A stretch of 64,000 nt of DNA from Phycicoccus avicenniae_A (GTDB lineage: Bacteria; Actinomycetota; Actinomycetes; Actinomycetales; Dermatophilaceae): contig NZ_JBNVZV010000001.1 of the NCBI RefSeq assembly GCF_050496545.1, positions 124,001 through 188,000 on the forward strand. The letters run 5' to 3'. A program made the translations under genes and the position numbers. The notes under the pieces are model-generated. The model did not search any database, was not told where the DNA came from, and was given only the letters and a program-made list of their open reading frames with translations. Positions 1-10,383 of this stretch are shown here, one piece after another; positions within the stretch are counted from its first letter, which is position 1; each line of letters opens with the position of its first letter.

Positions 1-222
1 GCCACGCAGCAGGCCGTCTCGCACCACTACACCCGCGAGACCGACGGCTCGTACCGGTACGGGCGGCACAACTTCCGCTACGTCTGGCCCTCCGAGCTCG
101 ACCTCATGGCCCGACTGGCCGGGATGTCCCTCGAGCGGCGCACGGCGGACTGGCGCGGCACCCCGTTCACCGGCGACAGCGAGGGCCACGTCTCGGTGTG
201 GCGCAAGCCGGTCGACGCGTGA
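1..222 (+). CDS. C-terminal fragment of a class I SAM-dependent methyltransferase
   Basis: The reading frame is open from base 1 and ends in TGA, leaving the last 73 residues. The fragment contains an R-Y-V-W-P-S-E-L motif followed by A-R-L-A-G-M, a D-W-x-G-x-P-F-T stretch and a terminal H-V-S-V-W-R-K. This pattern closes many actinobacterial small-molecule or protein methyltransferases of the class I fold, where the last strands follow a helix that judges the 'next most recent' state. The SAM-binding glycine-rich part lies outside the window, so the substrate cannot be inferred. The aldo/keto reductase follows after 30 bp with its own promoter-like hexamer. Confidence 0.6.
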   Translation, partial: ATQQAVSHHYTRETDGSYRYGRHNFRYVWPSELDLMARLAGMSLERRTADWRGTPFTGDSEGHVSVWRKPVDA

Positions 223-252
223 GCGGCCGGGCCCGACGGTAGGGTCGCCCGC

Positions 253-1197
253 ATGCTGACCCGCCGCCTCGGCGCCACCGGGCTCACCGTGTCGCGGCTC
301 GGCCTCGGCACCATGGCCTGGGGCACCCGCACCTCCCCGGAGGACGCCCGCGACCTCCTCACCACCTTCCGCGATGCCGGCGGCACCCTCCTCGACACCG
401 CCCACGGCTACGCCGGCGGCGTGGCCGAGGACCTGCTCGGCGACCTCCTCGAGGGACCCGACCGCGACGACGTCGTCCTCGTCACGAAGTCCGGCATCAG
501 CCGGGCGTCCGGCGAGCGCGTCGTCGACTGCTCCCGCCGCACGATGCTCCACCAGCTCGACCTCTCGTTGCGCCGGATGCGCACCGACCACGTCGACGTC
601 TGGCTGGCCCACACCTGGGACGCCGACACCCCCCTCGAGGAGACGGTGAGCGCCCTCGTCCACGCCTGGGAGAGCGGGCGTGCGCGGTACGTCGGGGTCT
701 CCAACCACGTCGGTTGGCAGGCCGCGCGCACGATGTCGCTCCTGCAGTCCGCCGGTGTCCCGCTCGCCGCGAACTCGGTCGAGTACTCGCTCGTCGAGCG
801 CCGTCCCGAGCGCGAGCTCGTCGACGCGGCGACCTCGCTGGGCTTCGGGCTGCTGCCCTGGTCACCGCTCGGCCGGGGTGTCCTCGCCGGCCGCTACCGG
901 GGTGGCATCGCCGCGGACAGCCGCCTGGCCTCCGAGGAGTTCTCGCGCTTCGCCGGCCGGCACGTCGGCGACCACACGCGCGGCGTCGTGGAGGCACTGC
1001 GTACGGCGGCCGAGGGCCTCGGCGTCCCCCAGGCCGTGGTCGCCCTCGCGTGGGTCCGGGACCGGCCGGGGGTCACGGCGCCGGTGGTCGGGGCCCGCAC
1101 GACCCAGCAGCTGTCGACGCTCCTGCAGAGCGAGGAGGTCGAGCTGCCGGCGCAGATCGTCGAGGCCCTCGACGAGGTGTCGGCCGACCACACCTGA
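253..1197 (+). CDS. Aldo/keto reductase
   Basis: 314-residue (alpha/beta)8 oxidoreductase expected to reduce aldehydes or ketones with NADPH in the cytosol. The family tetrad is visible: Asp48 and Tyr53 in LLDTAHGYAGG, Lys79 in LVTKSG, and His120 in DVWLAH. The C-terminal half carries the cofactor-side motif (LLPWSPLGRGVLAGRY and VVGART near residues 200-290). Full family length. The ATG at 253 is preceded by TAGGGT at 240-245 and a 7-nt spacer, so the mRNA is probably leaderless. It converges on the small acidic protein downstream, and both stop codons lie in a CTGAG-N8-CTCAG repeat. The physiological substrate is not predictable. Confidence 0.93.
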   Translation: MLTRRLGATGLTVSRLGLGTMAWGTRTSPEDARDLLTTFRDAGGTLLDTAHGYAGGVAEDLLGDLLEGPDRDDVVLVTKSGISRASGERVVDCSRRTMLHQLDLSLRRMRTDHVDVWLAHTWDADTPLEETVSALVHAWESGRARYVGVSNHVGWQAARTMSLLQSAGVPLAANSVEYSLVERRPERELVDAATSLGFGLLPWSPLGRGVLAGRYRGGIAADSRLASEEFSRFAGRHVGDHTRGVVEALRTAAEGLGVPQAVVALAWVRDRPGVTAPVVGARTTQQLSTLLQSEEVELPAQIVEALDEVSADHT

Positions 1198-1207
1198 GTC
1201 GTCCGGC

Positions 1208-1546
1208 TCAGTCGTCCTCGTCGTCGTAGTCGTCGTCGAGCCCGGAGTAGATCCGGCTCCCGTCGCCGTCCTCGTCGTCGTGGTCGCCCAGGCCCTCGTC
1301 GGAGCCGTTCGCGGGCTCGTCACCGTCCTCGTCGTCGTCCTCGTCGTCGGTGTAGAGGTCGAGCGGGGTCATCTCGCCGTAGGCGTCGTAGAGCGCGCCG
1401 TCGTACTCCTCGAAGGCATCAGCGAGGTCCTCGTACGCGGCGACGACCGCCGGGTCCTCCTCCCCGCGGCGCGTGCTGCTCACCTCGAGGTGCCGCTCGA
1501 AAGCGGTGACGAGCCGGGCGAGGGCGGCACGCGGGTCAGCGGTCAT
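1208..1546 (-). CDS. Small acidic-tailed conserved actinobacterial protein
   Basis: 112 residues. An N-terminal helical part (about 1-65, starting MTADPRAALARL) is followed by a very acidic, low-complexity Asp/Glu tail (about 66-112). I recall similar actinobacterial proteins being labelled 'primosomal protein', but nothing in the sequence supports that and I give no function. The ATG at 1546 has TACGGT (minus strand, 1554-1559) 7 nt upstream, which suggests a leaderless transcript. The gene is divergent from the DUF5703 gene, with the two start codons 38 bp apart, and converges on the aldo/keto reductase. The acidic tail may mediate binding to a basic partner; that is inference. Confidence 0.75.
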   Translation of the reverse strand: MTADPRAALARLVTAFERHLEVSSTRRGEEDPAVVAAYEDLADAFEEYDGALYDAYGEMTPLDLYTDDEDDDEDGDEPANGSDEGLGDHDDEDGDGSRIYSGLDDDYDDEDD

Positions 1547-1583
1547 GGCTCGAACCGTACCGGTCCTTGGGCAGAATGTGTCA

Positions 1584-1775
1584 GTGGCCGACTACGAGTA
1601 CCTCGTCCTGAGCTTCGGGCGCGACGTCCGGCGCCAGGACATCCGCCGCACCCTCACCGAGCACGCCGAGTACGGGCACTGGGAGCTCGCACGCACCCGC
1701 ACCTACGTCGGCGGGCTCACCCGGACCTGGCTGCGCCGCCGCATCATCCGCGCCCGACGCACCATCGGCGCCTGA
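1584..1775 (+). CDS. DUF5703 family small protein
   Basis: 63 residues beginning V/M-A-D-Y-E-Y. The core contains HAEYGHWELARTRTY followed by a basic segment (LRRRIIRARR), as in the actinobacterial DUF5703 family, whose function is unknown. I chose GTG 1584 because CAGAAT at 1572-1577 with a 6-nt spacer fits the leaderless pattern seen across the window and family members start just before the D/E-Y-E-Y motif. GTG 1578 and ATG 1545 are in frame, but ATG 1545 would overlap the divergent gene's start codon. The basic C-terminus could bind nucleic acid; this is inference only. Confidence 0.75.
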   Translation: MADYEYLVLSFGRDVRRQDIRRTLTEHAEYGHWELARTRTYVGGLTRTWLRRRIIRARRTIGA

Positions 1776-1787
1776 GGCCGCTGCGGC

Positions 1788-3110
1788 TCAGCAGGTCTCG
1801 ACGAGACGCCCGAGCACCCGCGCGCCGAAGCGCAGCGACTCGGTGGGCACCCGCTCGTCGATGCCGTGGAACATCGGCGCGAAGTCGAGGTCGGCCGGCA
1901 GCCGCAGCGGCGCGAACCCGTAGCCGGTGATGCCGAGCAGCGAGAGCGCCTTGTTGTCGGTGCCGCCGGACAGGCAGTAGGGCAGCACCTCGGCCTCCGG
2001 GTCCTCGGTGCGCAGGGCAGCCACCATCGCCTCCACGAGGTCGCCCTCGAACGGCGCGTCCAGGGCGATGTCCCGGTGCAGCACCTCGACGTCGACGTGC
2101 TCGCCCGCGAGCTCGCGGATGGTGTCCATCAGCGCCTCCTCGTGGCCGGGCAGGAACCGGCAGTCGACGTTGGCCGACGCGTGCTGCGGGATGACGTTGT
2201 GCTTGTACCCGGCGTCGAGCATCGTGACGTTGCTGGTGTCCTGCAACGTTCCTCGCACGAACCCCTGTGCCCCGCCGAGGTGGGCCAGCAGCTCCTCGAG
2301 GTCCTCGTCGGACCATCCGGTCCCGGTGAGCTCGGAGAGCCCGTCGAGCAGCGTGCGCACCGACGGGATGTACTCGCGTGGCCACTTGTGCTCGGCGATG
2401 CGCGCGATCGCCTCGGCGAGCCGGACGATGGCGTTCTCGTCGTTGGGGACCGACCCGTGGCCCGCGCGGCCGTTCGCGGTGAGCCGCAGCCAGGCGATGC
2501 CCTTCTCGGCGGTCTGGAGCAGGTAGGTACGCTGCTCCTCGCCGTCGCGCCCGGTGAAGGTGACGCTGTAGCCGCCGACCTCGCTGATGGCCTCCGTGAC
2601 GCCCTCGAAGACATCGGGGTGGTGCTCGACCATGAAATGCGAGCCCTGCACTCCCCCGGCCTCCTCGTCGGCGAAGAAGACGACGACCAGGTCGCGCGGC
2701 GGCACCACGCCGCGCCGGGCGATGTCGCGGACGACGGCGAGCATCATCGCGTCCATGTCCTTCATGTCGACGGCGCCGCGGCCCCAGACGCAGCCGTCCT
2801 GCTCGACGCCCGCGAACGGGTCGACCGACCAGTCGGCGGCGTTGGCGGGCACGACGTCGAGGTGCCCGTGGACGCACAGCGCCCCGCGGTCGCGGTCGGC
2901 CCCGGGGATGCGCACGGCGACGCTGACCCGCCCCGGCTCGGACTCGTAGGTCTGCGGCTCCAGGCCGACCTCGCGCAGCTGCTCGACGACGTAGGCCGCC
3001 GCCGCGGCCTCCCCGGGCCCGCTCCCGTCGCCGTAGTTGCTCGTGTCGATCCGGATGAGCTCCTGGCAGATCCGGACGACCTCGTCCTCGGGGCGCAGCG
3101 TGTCGGTCAT
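1788..3110 (-). CDS. M20 family metallopeptidase / dipeptidase
   Basis: 440 residues, cytosolic di-zinc amidohydrolase of the M20/M25/M40 type that hydrolyses dipeptides or N-acyl amino acids. The metal and catalytic motifs appear in order: VHGHLDVVP, then WGRGAVDMKDMDAM with the bridging Asp, FFADEEAGG with the general-base Glu, a dimerisation lid domain in the middle, and SGGTDNK with FAPMFHGIDERV carrying the last metal ligand near the end. ATG 3110 is chosen over GTG 3119 because TACGGT at 3118-3123 overlaps the GTG and sits 7 nt from the ATG, typical of leaderless starts here. Substrate unknown. Confidence 0.92.
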   Translation of the reverse strand: MTDTLRPEDEVVRICQELIRIDTSNYGDGSGPGEAAAAAYVVEQLREVGLEPQTYESEPGRVSVAVRIPGADRDRGALCVHGHLDVVPANAADWSVDPFAGVEQDGCVWGRGAVDMKDMDAMMLAVVRDIARRGVVPPRDLVVVFFADEEAGGVQGSHFMVEHHPDVFEGVTEAISEVGGYSVTFTGRDGEEQRTYLLQTAEKGIAWLRLTANGRAGHGSVPNDENAIVRLAEAIARIAEHKWPREYIPSVRTLLDGLSELTGTGWSDEDLEELLAHLGGAQGFVRGTLQDTSNVTMLDAGYKHNVIPQHASANVDCRFLPGHEEALMDTIRELAGEHVDVEVLHRDIALDAPFEGDLVEAMVAALRTEDPEAEVLPYCLSGGTDNKALSLLGITGYGFAPLRLPADLDFAPMFHGIDERVPTESLRFGARVLGRLVETC

Positions 3111-3192
3111 GCGCTCCACCGTAGACCGCGACCGGGACGACCGGGACGGCGCGCTCGGCCGGGCGGATTTCGGTTCCGGGGCACGGACCGTG

Positions 3193-3198
3193 TATCGT
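3193..3198 (+). promoter_or_regulatory. Putative -10 box of the tRNA-Leu gene
   Basis: TATCGT, directly preceded by TG, lies 45 bp upstream of the mature tRNA 5' end in otherwise GC-rich DNA. I see no clear -35 box at normal spacing. Confidence 0.45.
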
Positions 3199-3242
3199 TC
3201 CGGGTCGTCGGACGGCCTCCCCAGGGCCGCTCGAAACCACTC

Positions 3243-3328
3243 GTCCGGGTGGCGGAATTGGCAGACGCGCTAGCTTGAGGTGCTAGTGCCCTTTATCGGG
3301 CATGGGGGTTCAAGTCCCCCCTCGGACA
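3243..3328 (+). tRNA. tRNA-Leu (anticodon GAG)
   Basis: Class II tRNA. The 5' acceptor strand GTCCGGG pairs with CTCGGAC at 3321-3327 (one G-T pair). The D arm contains GGCGGAATTGGCAGAC, and the anticodon loop TTGAGGT places GAG at 3277-3279, reading CUC and CUU. A long variable arm (TGCCC..GGGCA) marks Leu/Ser class II, and the T arm GGGGGTTCAAGTCCCCC is perfect. Base 3328 is the discriminator A, followed by CCG, so the 3' CCA is not encoded. No integrase or attachment repeat is visible beside it. Confidence 0.97.
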
Positions 3329-3335
3329 CCGCGGT

Positions 3336-3368
3336 CGAAGGCCCCGAACCACTGGTTCGGGGCCTTCG
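3336..3368. terminator. Strong bidirectional hairpin terminator
   Basis: A stem of about 14 bp (arms CGAAGGCCCCGAAC and GTTCGGGGCCTTCG, short central loop) starts 8 bp after the tRNA. It lies between tRNA-Leu (+) and the 3' end of the kinase gene (-), so it can terminate both. There is no long T-run, as is usual for high-GC actinobacteria. Confidence 0.85.
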
Positions 3369-3399
3369 TCGTGCTCGGGGACGATGCCGCCCCGGGCGG

Positions 3400-4941
3400 T
3401 CAGTCCTGGGCCTCGTCGTAGGCGTCCACGGCGTCGGCGAGGTCCTGCACCAGCGGATCGAGCCGGTCGGCCGCCTCCGGCGGGATGGCGCCGGAGGACA
3501 CGTTGGTGCCGTACTCCTCGAGCATCGAGTTGCGCACGTCCACCAGGGTGCCGGCGTCGCCGTCCCGCAGTGCCTTGTCGATGTCGCGGATCTCCTGGTC
3601 GAGCGTCTTCGCCGCGTCCTTGTCGATGCCGTTGTCGCGCTCGAGCGCCTTGACCTCCTGCGAGAGGGCCCGCGAGGCGTCCTGCACGGCCTGTCCGGGG
3701 TCTGCGGACGTCGGGGTCTCCGAGGGGGTCGGCGTGGGCTCGGGCGCGGAGGTCGACGGGGACGGCGCCGGCTCGGTGGTCTGCTCCGCCGGCGCGGACG
3801 TGCTCGGGGTCGGGGTGCTCGAGGGCGTGGCGGCCGGGTCGTCCGTCCTCTTGCCCGGACCGAGGAAGAGGAACCAGCCGAGGACGGCCAGGGCGGCCAC
3901 CGCGACGACGGTCATCACCCAGAACGGGGCGGAGGACCCGCGGCGCCCGGGTGCGTGGCCGGAGCGGGTCAGGGGCTCCTCGACCGGCGGCGGCGGGGGG
4001 ACGGGCGGGACGGCCGCGGTGCGCGAGAGGCGCTGGGTGGGGTCGGCCCCGGACCCGGGGAGCACGGTCGTGGCGGCGGCGGCACCCGCGGCCCCGGCCA
4101 CGGCAGCACCCGCCGCGGGTGCGGTGCGCGAGGCCAGGGCCTCGGCCACCGCACCCGCGCCCTCGGGCCGGTCCGCGGGGTCCTTGGCGAGCAGCGAGGT
4201 GACGAGGGTCGAGAGCCAGGCCGGGGTGTCGGGGCGCAGGGTCCGCACGTCCGGGACCGGGTCGGTGGTGTGCTGCATCATCGTCGCCACCGCGGTGCCG
4301 GCGCTGAACGGCGGCCGGCCGGCGAGCAGGGCGAAGAGCAGGCAGCCGAGGGCGTAGAGGTCGGCCCGTCCGTCGACGCGCCCGCCCATCGCCTGCTCGG
4401 GCGCCAGGTACTCGGCGGTGCCCATCACGGTGTGCGTGGCGGTCAGGGCCTGGCCGGCCGTGGCCTCTCCCAGCTGGGTGATGCCGAAGTCGACGACCCG
4501 CACCCGGCCGTCCTCGGCGTGCACGACGTTGCCGGGCTTGATGTCGCGGTGGACCAGCCCGCGGGCGTGCGCGGCCTCCAGCGCCGAGGCGACCTGCCGC
4601 CCCACCTCGACGACCTCGTCGACCGGCAGCGGCCCGTCGGCCACCTGCTCGGCCAGGCTCGGCCCGGGCAGCAGCTCCATCACGAGGTAGGCGGTGTCGC
4701 CCTCGACACCCGTGTCGTGGACCGTGACGACGTTCGGGTGGCTGATGCCGGCCGTCACGCGGGCCTCGCGCTCGAAGCGGGCCGCGCCGGCCTCGTCCGG
4801 CAGGCGGGTCAGGTCGATGGTCTTGACGGCCACCCGGCGTCCCAGCACGGTGTCGGTGGCCTGCCAGACCTCGCCCATCCCACCGCGCCCGATCGGGGCG
4901 TCGAGGACGTAGCGTCCGGCCAGTCGTCGTTCCTCGCTCAT
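3400..4941 (-). CDS. Membrane-anchored PknB-type Ser/Thr protein kinase
   Basis: 513 residues. The cytosolic kinase domain (about 11-270) has the glycine loop GRGGMGEVW, the ATP-binding Lys40 (VAVK), the catalytic HRDIKPGN (Asp133), DFG (Asp151) and the APEQ substrate loop. An Ala/Pro-rich juxtamembrane linker follows (about 271-335), then one membrane helix (about 340-361). The extracellular part is rich in Ser/Thr/Pro/Glu (about 365-420), with a helical C-terminal segment and no PASTA repeats. The lack of PASTA suggests it is not the cell-wall kinase PknB itself. ATG 4941 has TAGGCT 7 nt upstream (4949-4954), so it is probably leaderless. It diverges from the HipA-like gene. Confidence 0.94.
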   Translation of the reverse strand: MSEERRLAGRYVLDAPIGRGGMGEVWQATDTVLGRRVAVKTIDLTRLPDEAGAARFEREARVTAGISHPNVVTVHDTGVEGDTAYLVMELLPGPSLAEQVADGPLPVDEVVEVGRQVASALEAAHARGLVHRDIKPGNVVHAEDGRVRVVDFGITQLGEATAGQALTATHTVMGTAEYLAPEQAMGGRVDGRADLYALGCLLFALLAGRPPFSAGTAVATMMQHTTDPVPDVRTLRPDTPAWLSTLVTSLLAKDPADRPEGAGAVAEALASRTAPAAGAAVAGAAGAAAATTVLPGSGADPTQRLSRTAAVPPVPPPPPVEEPLTRSGHAPGRRGSSAPFWVMTVVAVAALAVLGWFLFLGPGKRTDDPAATPSSTPTPSTSAPAEQTTEPAPSPSTSAPEPTPTPSETPTSADPGQAVQDASRALSQEVKALERDNGIDKDAAKTLDQEIRDIDKALRDGDAGTLVDVRNSMLEEYGTNVSSGAIPPEAADRLDPLVQDLADAVDAYDEAQD

Positions 4942-4996
4942 CCGCCAGAGCCTAGCCAGCGCTCCCGGGTCCCCGGCCGCCGACTAGCCTGAGGAG

Positions 4997-5761
4997 GTGC
5001 TCGAGCCCGTCACCGCCGTCCGGTACGTCGCGCCGCTCCGTGAGGGCGGCTCGCTGCCGGGGCTCGTCGAGGCCGACGACCTCGGCACCTACGTCGTGAA
5101 GTTCACCGGCGCCGGCCAGGGGCGCAAGGTGCTCGTCGCCGAGGTGCTCGTCGGGGAGATGGCCCGCCGCGTCGGTATCCCCACCCCGCGGCTCGCGGTC
5201 GTCGACCTGCCGCCCGCCATCGCCCGCTACGAGGCCGACGAGGAGGTCCAGGACCTGCTCAACGCCTCCCCCGGCCGCAACCTCGGGGTGGACTTCCTGC
5301 CCGGCGCCTTCGGGTACGACGGCTCGCGGCCACCGTCGGCCGAGGACGCCGCGGCGATCCTCTGGCTCGACGCCTACACCGCCAACGTCGACCGCACCTG
5401 GGCCAACCCGAACCTCCTCGTGTGGCACGGGCGCACCTGGGCCATCGACCACGGCGCCGCCCTCTGGTTCCACCACGGGTGGCCCAGCCGGCCCCCGGAC
5501 GTCGGGCGGTTCGTGGCGCAGCCCTTCGACCCCTCCGGCCACGTCCTCGCGCCGGTCGCCGGGCCGGTGGCCGCGGCGCACGAGCGGCTCGCACCGCTGC
5601 TCACCGAGGACGTCCTGCGCGAGGTCGTCGCCGAGGTCCCGGACGAGTGGCTCGAGACCACCGCGAGCCTGCCCGACCTCACGGCCGTGCGCGCCGCCTA
5701 CCTCGAGCACCTCTCCCGGCGCCTGGCCTCCCCCTCGGCGTGGCTGGGAGGTGCGGCGTGA
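4997..5761 (+). CDS. HipA-like kinase domain protein
   Basis: 254 residues resembling the stand-alone HipA-like kinase family of actinobacteria: an N-terminal VVKFTGAGQG segment for nucleotide binding, LDAYTANVDRTWANPNLL matching the HipA catalytic loop (D-x-N-x-D-R-x-x-x-N-P), and WAIDHGAAL matching the metal-binding IDHG motif. Classic HipA is the toxin kinase of hipBA and phosphorylates glutamyl-tRNA synthetase, but no HipB-like antitoxin is next to this gene. GTG 4997 has TAGCCT at 4985-4990 and a 6-nt spacer (leaderless geometry). It overlaps the DUF3037 gene by GTGA, so the two are co-translated. Confidence 0.85.
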   Translation: MLEPVTAVRYVAPLREGGSLPGLVEADDLGTYVVKFTGAGQGRKVLVAEVLVGEMARRVGIPTPRLAVVDLPPAIARYEADEEVQDLLNASPGRNLGVDFLPGAFGYDGSRPPSAEDAAAILWLDAYTANVDRTWANPNLLVWHGRTWAIDHGAALWFHHGWPSRPPDVGRFVAQPFDPSGHVLAPVAGPVAAAHERLAPLLTEDVLREVVAEVPDEWLETTASLPDLTAVRAAYLEHLSRRLASPSAWLGGAA

Positions 5762-6135
5762 GCCACCCCTACCAGTACGTCGTGCTGCGCTTCGTGCCCC
5801 GCGTCGACCGCGGTGAGTGCGTCAACGTCGGGGTCGTCCTGCACTCGCAGTCGGCCGGGGTCCTCGAGTGCGCCTGGCACGTCGAGGAGCCGCGGGTCCG
5901 GGCCCTGGCCCCCGACGCCGACCTCGACGCGCTGCGCGCCGCGCTCGAGGCGGTCGGGTCGATGTGTGCCCGTCCGCCCGCCGACGTCGATGCCGCGCTC
6001 ACGACGCAGGGCAAGCGCTTCGGCTGGCTCAGTGCCCCCCGTTCGACCGTCCTCCAGCCCGGACCGGTCCACGGCGGGTCCGCCGCCGACCCCGCCGCGG
6101 AGGTCGACCGGCTGCTCGAGCGCCTCGTCCGCTGA
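5758..6135 (+). CDS. DUF3037 family protein
   Basis: 125 residues, opening with YQYVVLRFVPRVDRGECVNVGV, the hallmark start of DUF3037 proteins. The rest is a small alpha/beta domain with no catalytic residues I can identify. The GTG start overlaps the TGA of the HipA-like gene by four bases, so the pair is translationally coupled and probably functions together, perhaps with DUF3037 as a partner or modulator of the kinase; this is inference from context only. The 3' end converges on the histidine kinase gene, with the two stop codons inside a CTGAG-N11-CTCAG repeat (6132-6152). Confidence 0.8.
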   Translation: MSHPYQYVVLRFVPRVDRGECVNVGVVLHSQSAGVLECAWHVEEPRVRALAPDADLDALRAALEAVGSMCARPPADVDAALTTQGKRFGWLSAPRSTVLQPGPVHGGSAADPAAEVDRLLERLVR

Positions 6136-6148
6136 GTGCGGCGCGGCC

Positions 6149-8413
<2,265 letters not shown>

Positions 8414-8414
8414 G

Positions 8415-9032
8415 TCACTCGACCCCGATGCTCTTCAGCTGCCAGATCCAGCGGGGGTCGTAGACGACCGGGTCGAGGTCGAAGCTGTCGGTCGGGTAGA
8501 TGACCCGCGTCGGGCCGTAGTGCTCGACCGACATGCGCTGCCCGTCGACCGAGGTCGCGAGCAGGACCGGGTACTTCCTGGCGTCGGCGGCGGGGATGTC
8601 GACCCCGTAGTCGTTGATCGCCATCGTGTGCAGGGTCGTCGCGTTGCCGGCGCCGACGTAGTCGAGCAGGCTCTGGAGGAGGACGCCGCGGAAGGTCGCG
8701 CGGTGGCCCTCGGCCTGCTTGTCGTCGACGGAGTACTCGACGAGGCCGAGCTTCTCGATGGCCGCGATGTCGAGCGAGACCGCCTTCTGCCCCGTGACGG
8801 CGCCCGAGACGGTGAGCACGACCGGGCCGGTCGGAGCCGGGACGGGGTCGCCGGGGCGCAGCGTGGGGGCGCTGACCACCGTGTAGCCCGTCGGGGCGGC
8901 GCTCGAGGCGGCGGGGGTCGCGGCGGCGTCCGCGCGGGCCGTCCCCTGCGCGCAGCCCGCGAGGGGCAGGAGGGCGAGCGCAGCGAGGGCGGCGGCGGCG
9001 GGGAGGAGCCGGTGGCGAGGGGTGGTGTTCAT
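8415..9032 (-). CDS. Lipoprotein resembling the oxidoreductase molybdopterin-binding domain, without the Mo-ligand Cys
   Basis: 205 residues. The signal peptide ends in a lipobox (PLAGC, Cys27), predicting a lipid-anchored extracytoplasmic protein. The body (about 60-205) resembles the SUOX/YedY-type molybdopterin-binding fold: LTVSGAV, ATFRGVLLQSLLDYVGA, AINDYGVDIP, and a closing YDPRWIWQLKSI. The only cysteine is the lipobox Cys, so the usual Mo-ligating Cys is absent and an enzymatic role is unlikely. The gene lies one base before the hybrid kinase gene and probably supplies it with a ligand or redox signal (inference). ATG 9032 has a GAGAAG-type RBS. The operon's 5' side abuts a C-rich strand that is G4-capable on the opposite strand. 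Confidence 0.78.
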   Translation of the reverse strand: MNTTPRHRLLPAAAALAALALLPLAGCAQGTARADAAATPAASSAAPTGYTVVSAPTLRPGDPVPAPTGPVVLTVSGAVTGQKAVSLDIAAIEKLGLVEYSVDDKQAEGHRATFRGVLLQSLLDYVGAGNATTLHTMAINDYGVDIPAADARKYPVLLATSVDGQRMSVEHYGPTRVIYPTDSFDLDPVVYDPRWIWQLKSIGVE

Positions 9033-9049
9033 CGGTCTGTCTTCTTCTC

Positions 9050-9072
9050 GGGTGGGGTGGGGGTGGGGTGGG
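9050..9072 (+). other. G-quadruplex-capable tract in a divergent promoter region
   Basis: Five consecutive G-runs of 3, 4, 5, 4 and 3 guanines are separated by single T residues on the plus strand. This is an ideal parallel G-quadruplex pattern. It lies between the divergent lipoprotein/kinase operon (start 9032) and the HPt gene (start 9143, -10-like TACGAT at 9106-9111). On the minus-strand transcript the tract is C-rich. Confidence 0.75.
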
Positions 9073-9142
9073 TCCGGAGCGCGTGCCCCGGGACGACCGG
9101 GCCCCTACGATGGGGGCCCGGTCGGGAGGAGAGGGGTCGAGC

Positions 9143-9508
9143 ATGAGCGGAGCGGACGGGGGCGTGGCCCCGGACCTGTCCGGCCTGGTCGAGCAGATGG
9201 GGGACGAAGGCCTGGCCGCCGACGTCGTGGAGGTCTACCTCGAGGCGCTGCCCGAGCGGGTGGCGGCGATCCGCGCCGCGCGTGACGGGGGCGACGAGGA
9301 GGCGGTGCGGGCCGCGCACAGCCTGAAGTCCGCGAGCGCCCTGCTCGGGCTGCACGACCTGTCGGGCCGAGCCGCCGCGCTGGAGGCCGCCCTGCGCCAG
9401 GACCCCGCGGGCGACCCGGCACCGCTCGTCGAGGCGGTGCTGGAGCGAACCCCGGGTGCCGAGGCCGCGCTGCGCCAGTGGCTGGCGGGGCGTCGACCCA
9501 CCGGCTGA
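9143..9508 (+). CDS. HPt domain phosphotransfer protein
   Basis: 121-residue four-helix HPt protein. AAHSLKSASALLGL contains the phospho-accepting His59 and the following Lys, as in bacterial HPt domains; a helix with Y-L-E-A-L-P-E-R precedes it. It probably relays phosphate between the receiver of the hybrid kinase (6149-8413) and the response regulator (9517-10233), both encoded beside it. ATG 9143 has a strong purine-rich RBS (GGGAGGAGAGG) and an upstream TACGAT at 9106-9111. It converges on the regulator gene, leaving 8 bp between stop codons. Confidence 0.93.
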   Translation: MSGADGGVAPDLSGLVEQMGDEGLAADVVEVYLEALPERVAAIRAARDGGDEEAVRAAHSLKSASALLGLHDLSGRAAALEAALRQDPAGDPAPLVEAVLERTPGAEAALRQWLAGRRPTG

Positions 9509-9516
9509 CCGCGCGC

Positions 9517-10233
<717 letters not shown>

Positions 10234-10271
10234 GACGTCTCCTTCAGGTTCTCGTGACCGTATCGGCACAA

Positions 10272-10287
10272 CTGACACCGTTGTCAG
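10272..10287. promoter_or_regulatory. Inverted repeat upstream of the response regulator
   Basis: CTGACA-CCGT-TGTCAG is a perfect 6-bp inverted repeat 39 bp upstream of the regulator ATG. Read on the minus strand, its CTGACA arm can serve as a -35 with GATACG about 17 bp downstream. It is a candidate site for the regulator itself. Confidence 0.45.
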
Positions 10288-10383
10288 CACCTGGATCGAG
10301 AACTGGCCGGACGGGGGATGACCGTGTCGGTCGGGTGGCGCCGCGCCGTTCCGTCGGACGGCCGATACCCCCCGGGGTGGACG

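Noticed and set aside
3243..3368. tRNA-Leu as an integration site
   Set aside because: No integrase, no direct repeat of the tRNA 3' end nearby, and flanking genes are ordinary chromosomal genes.
3280..4992. A 570-residue plus-strand frame over the tRNA and kinase region
   Set aside because: It starts inside tRNA-Leu and is antisense to the Ser/Thr kinase; low-complexity translation.
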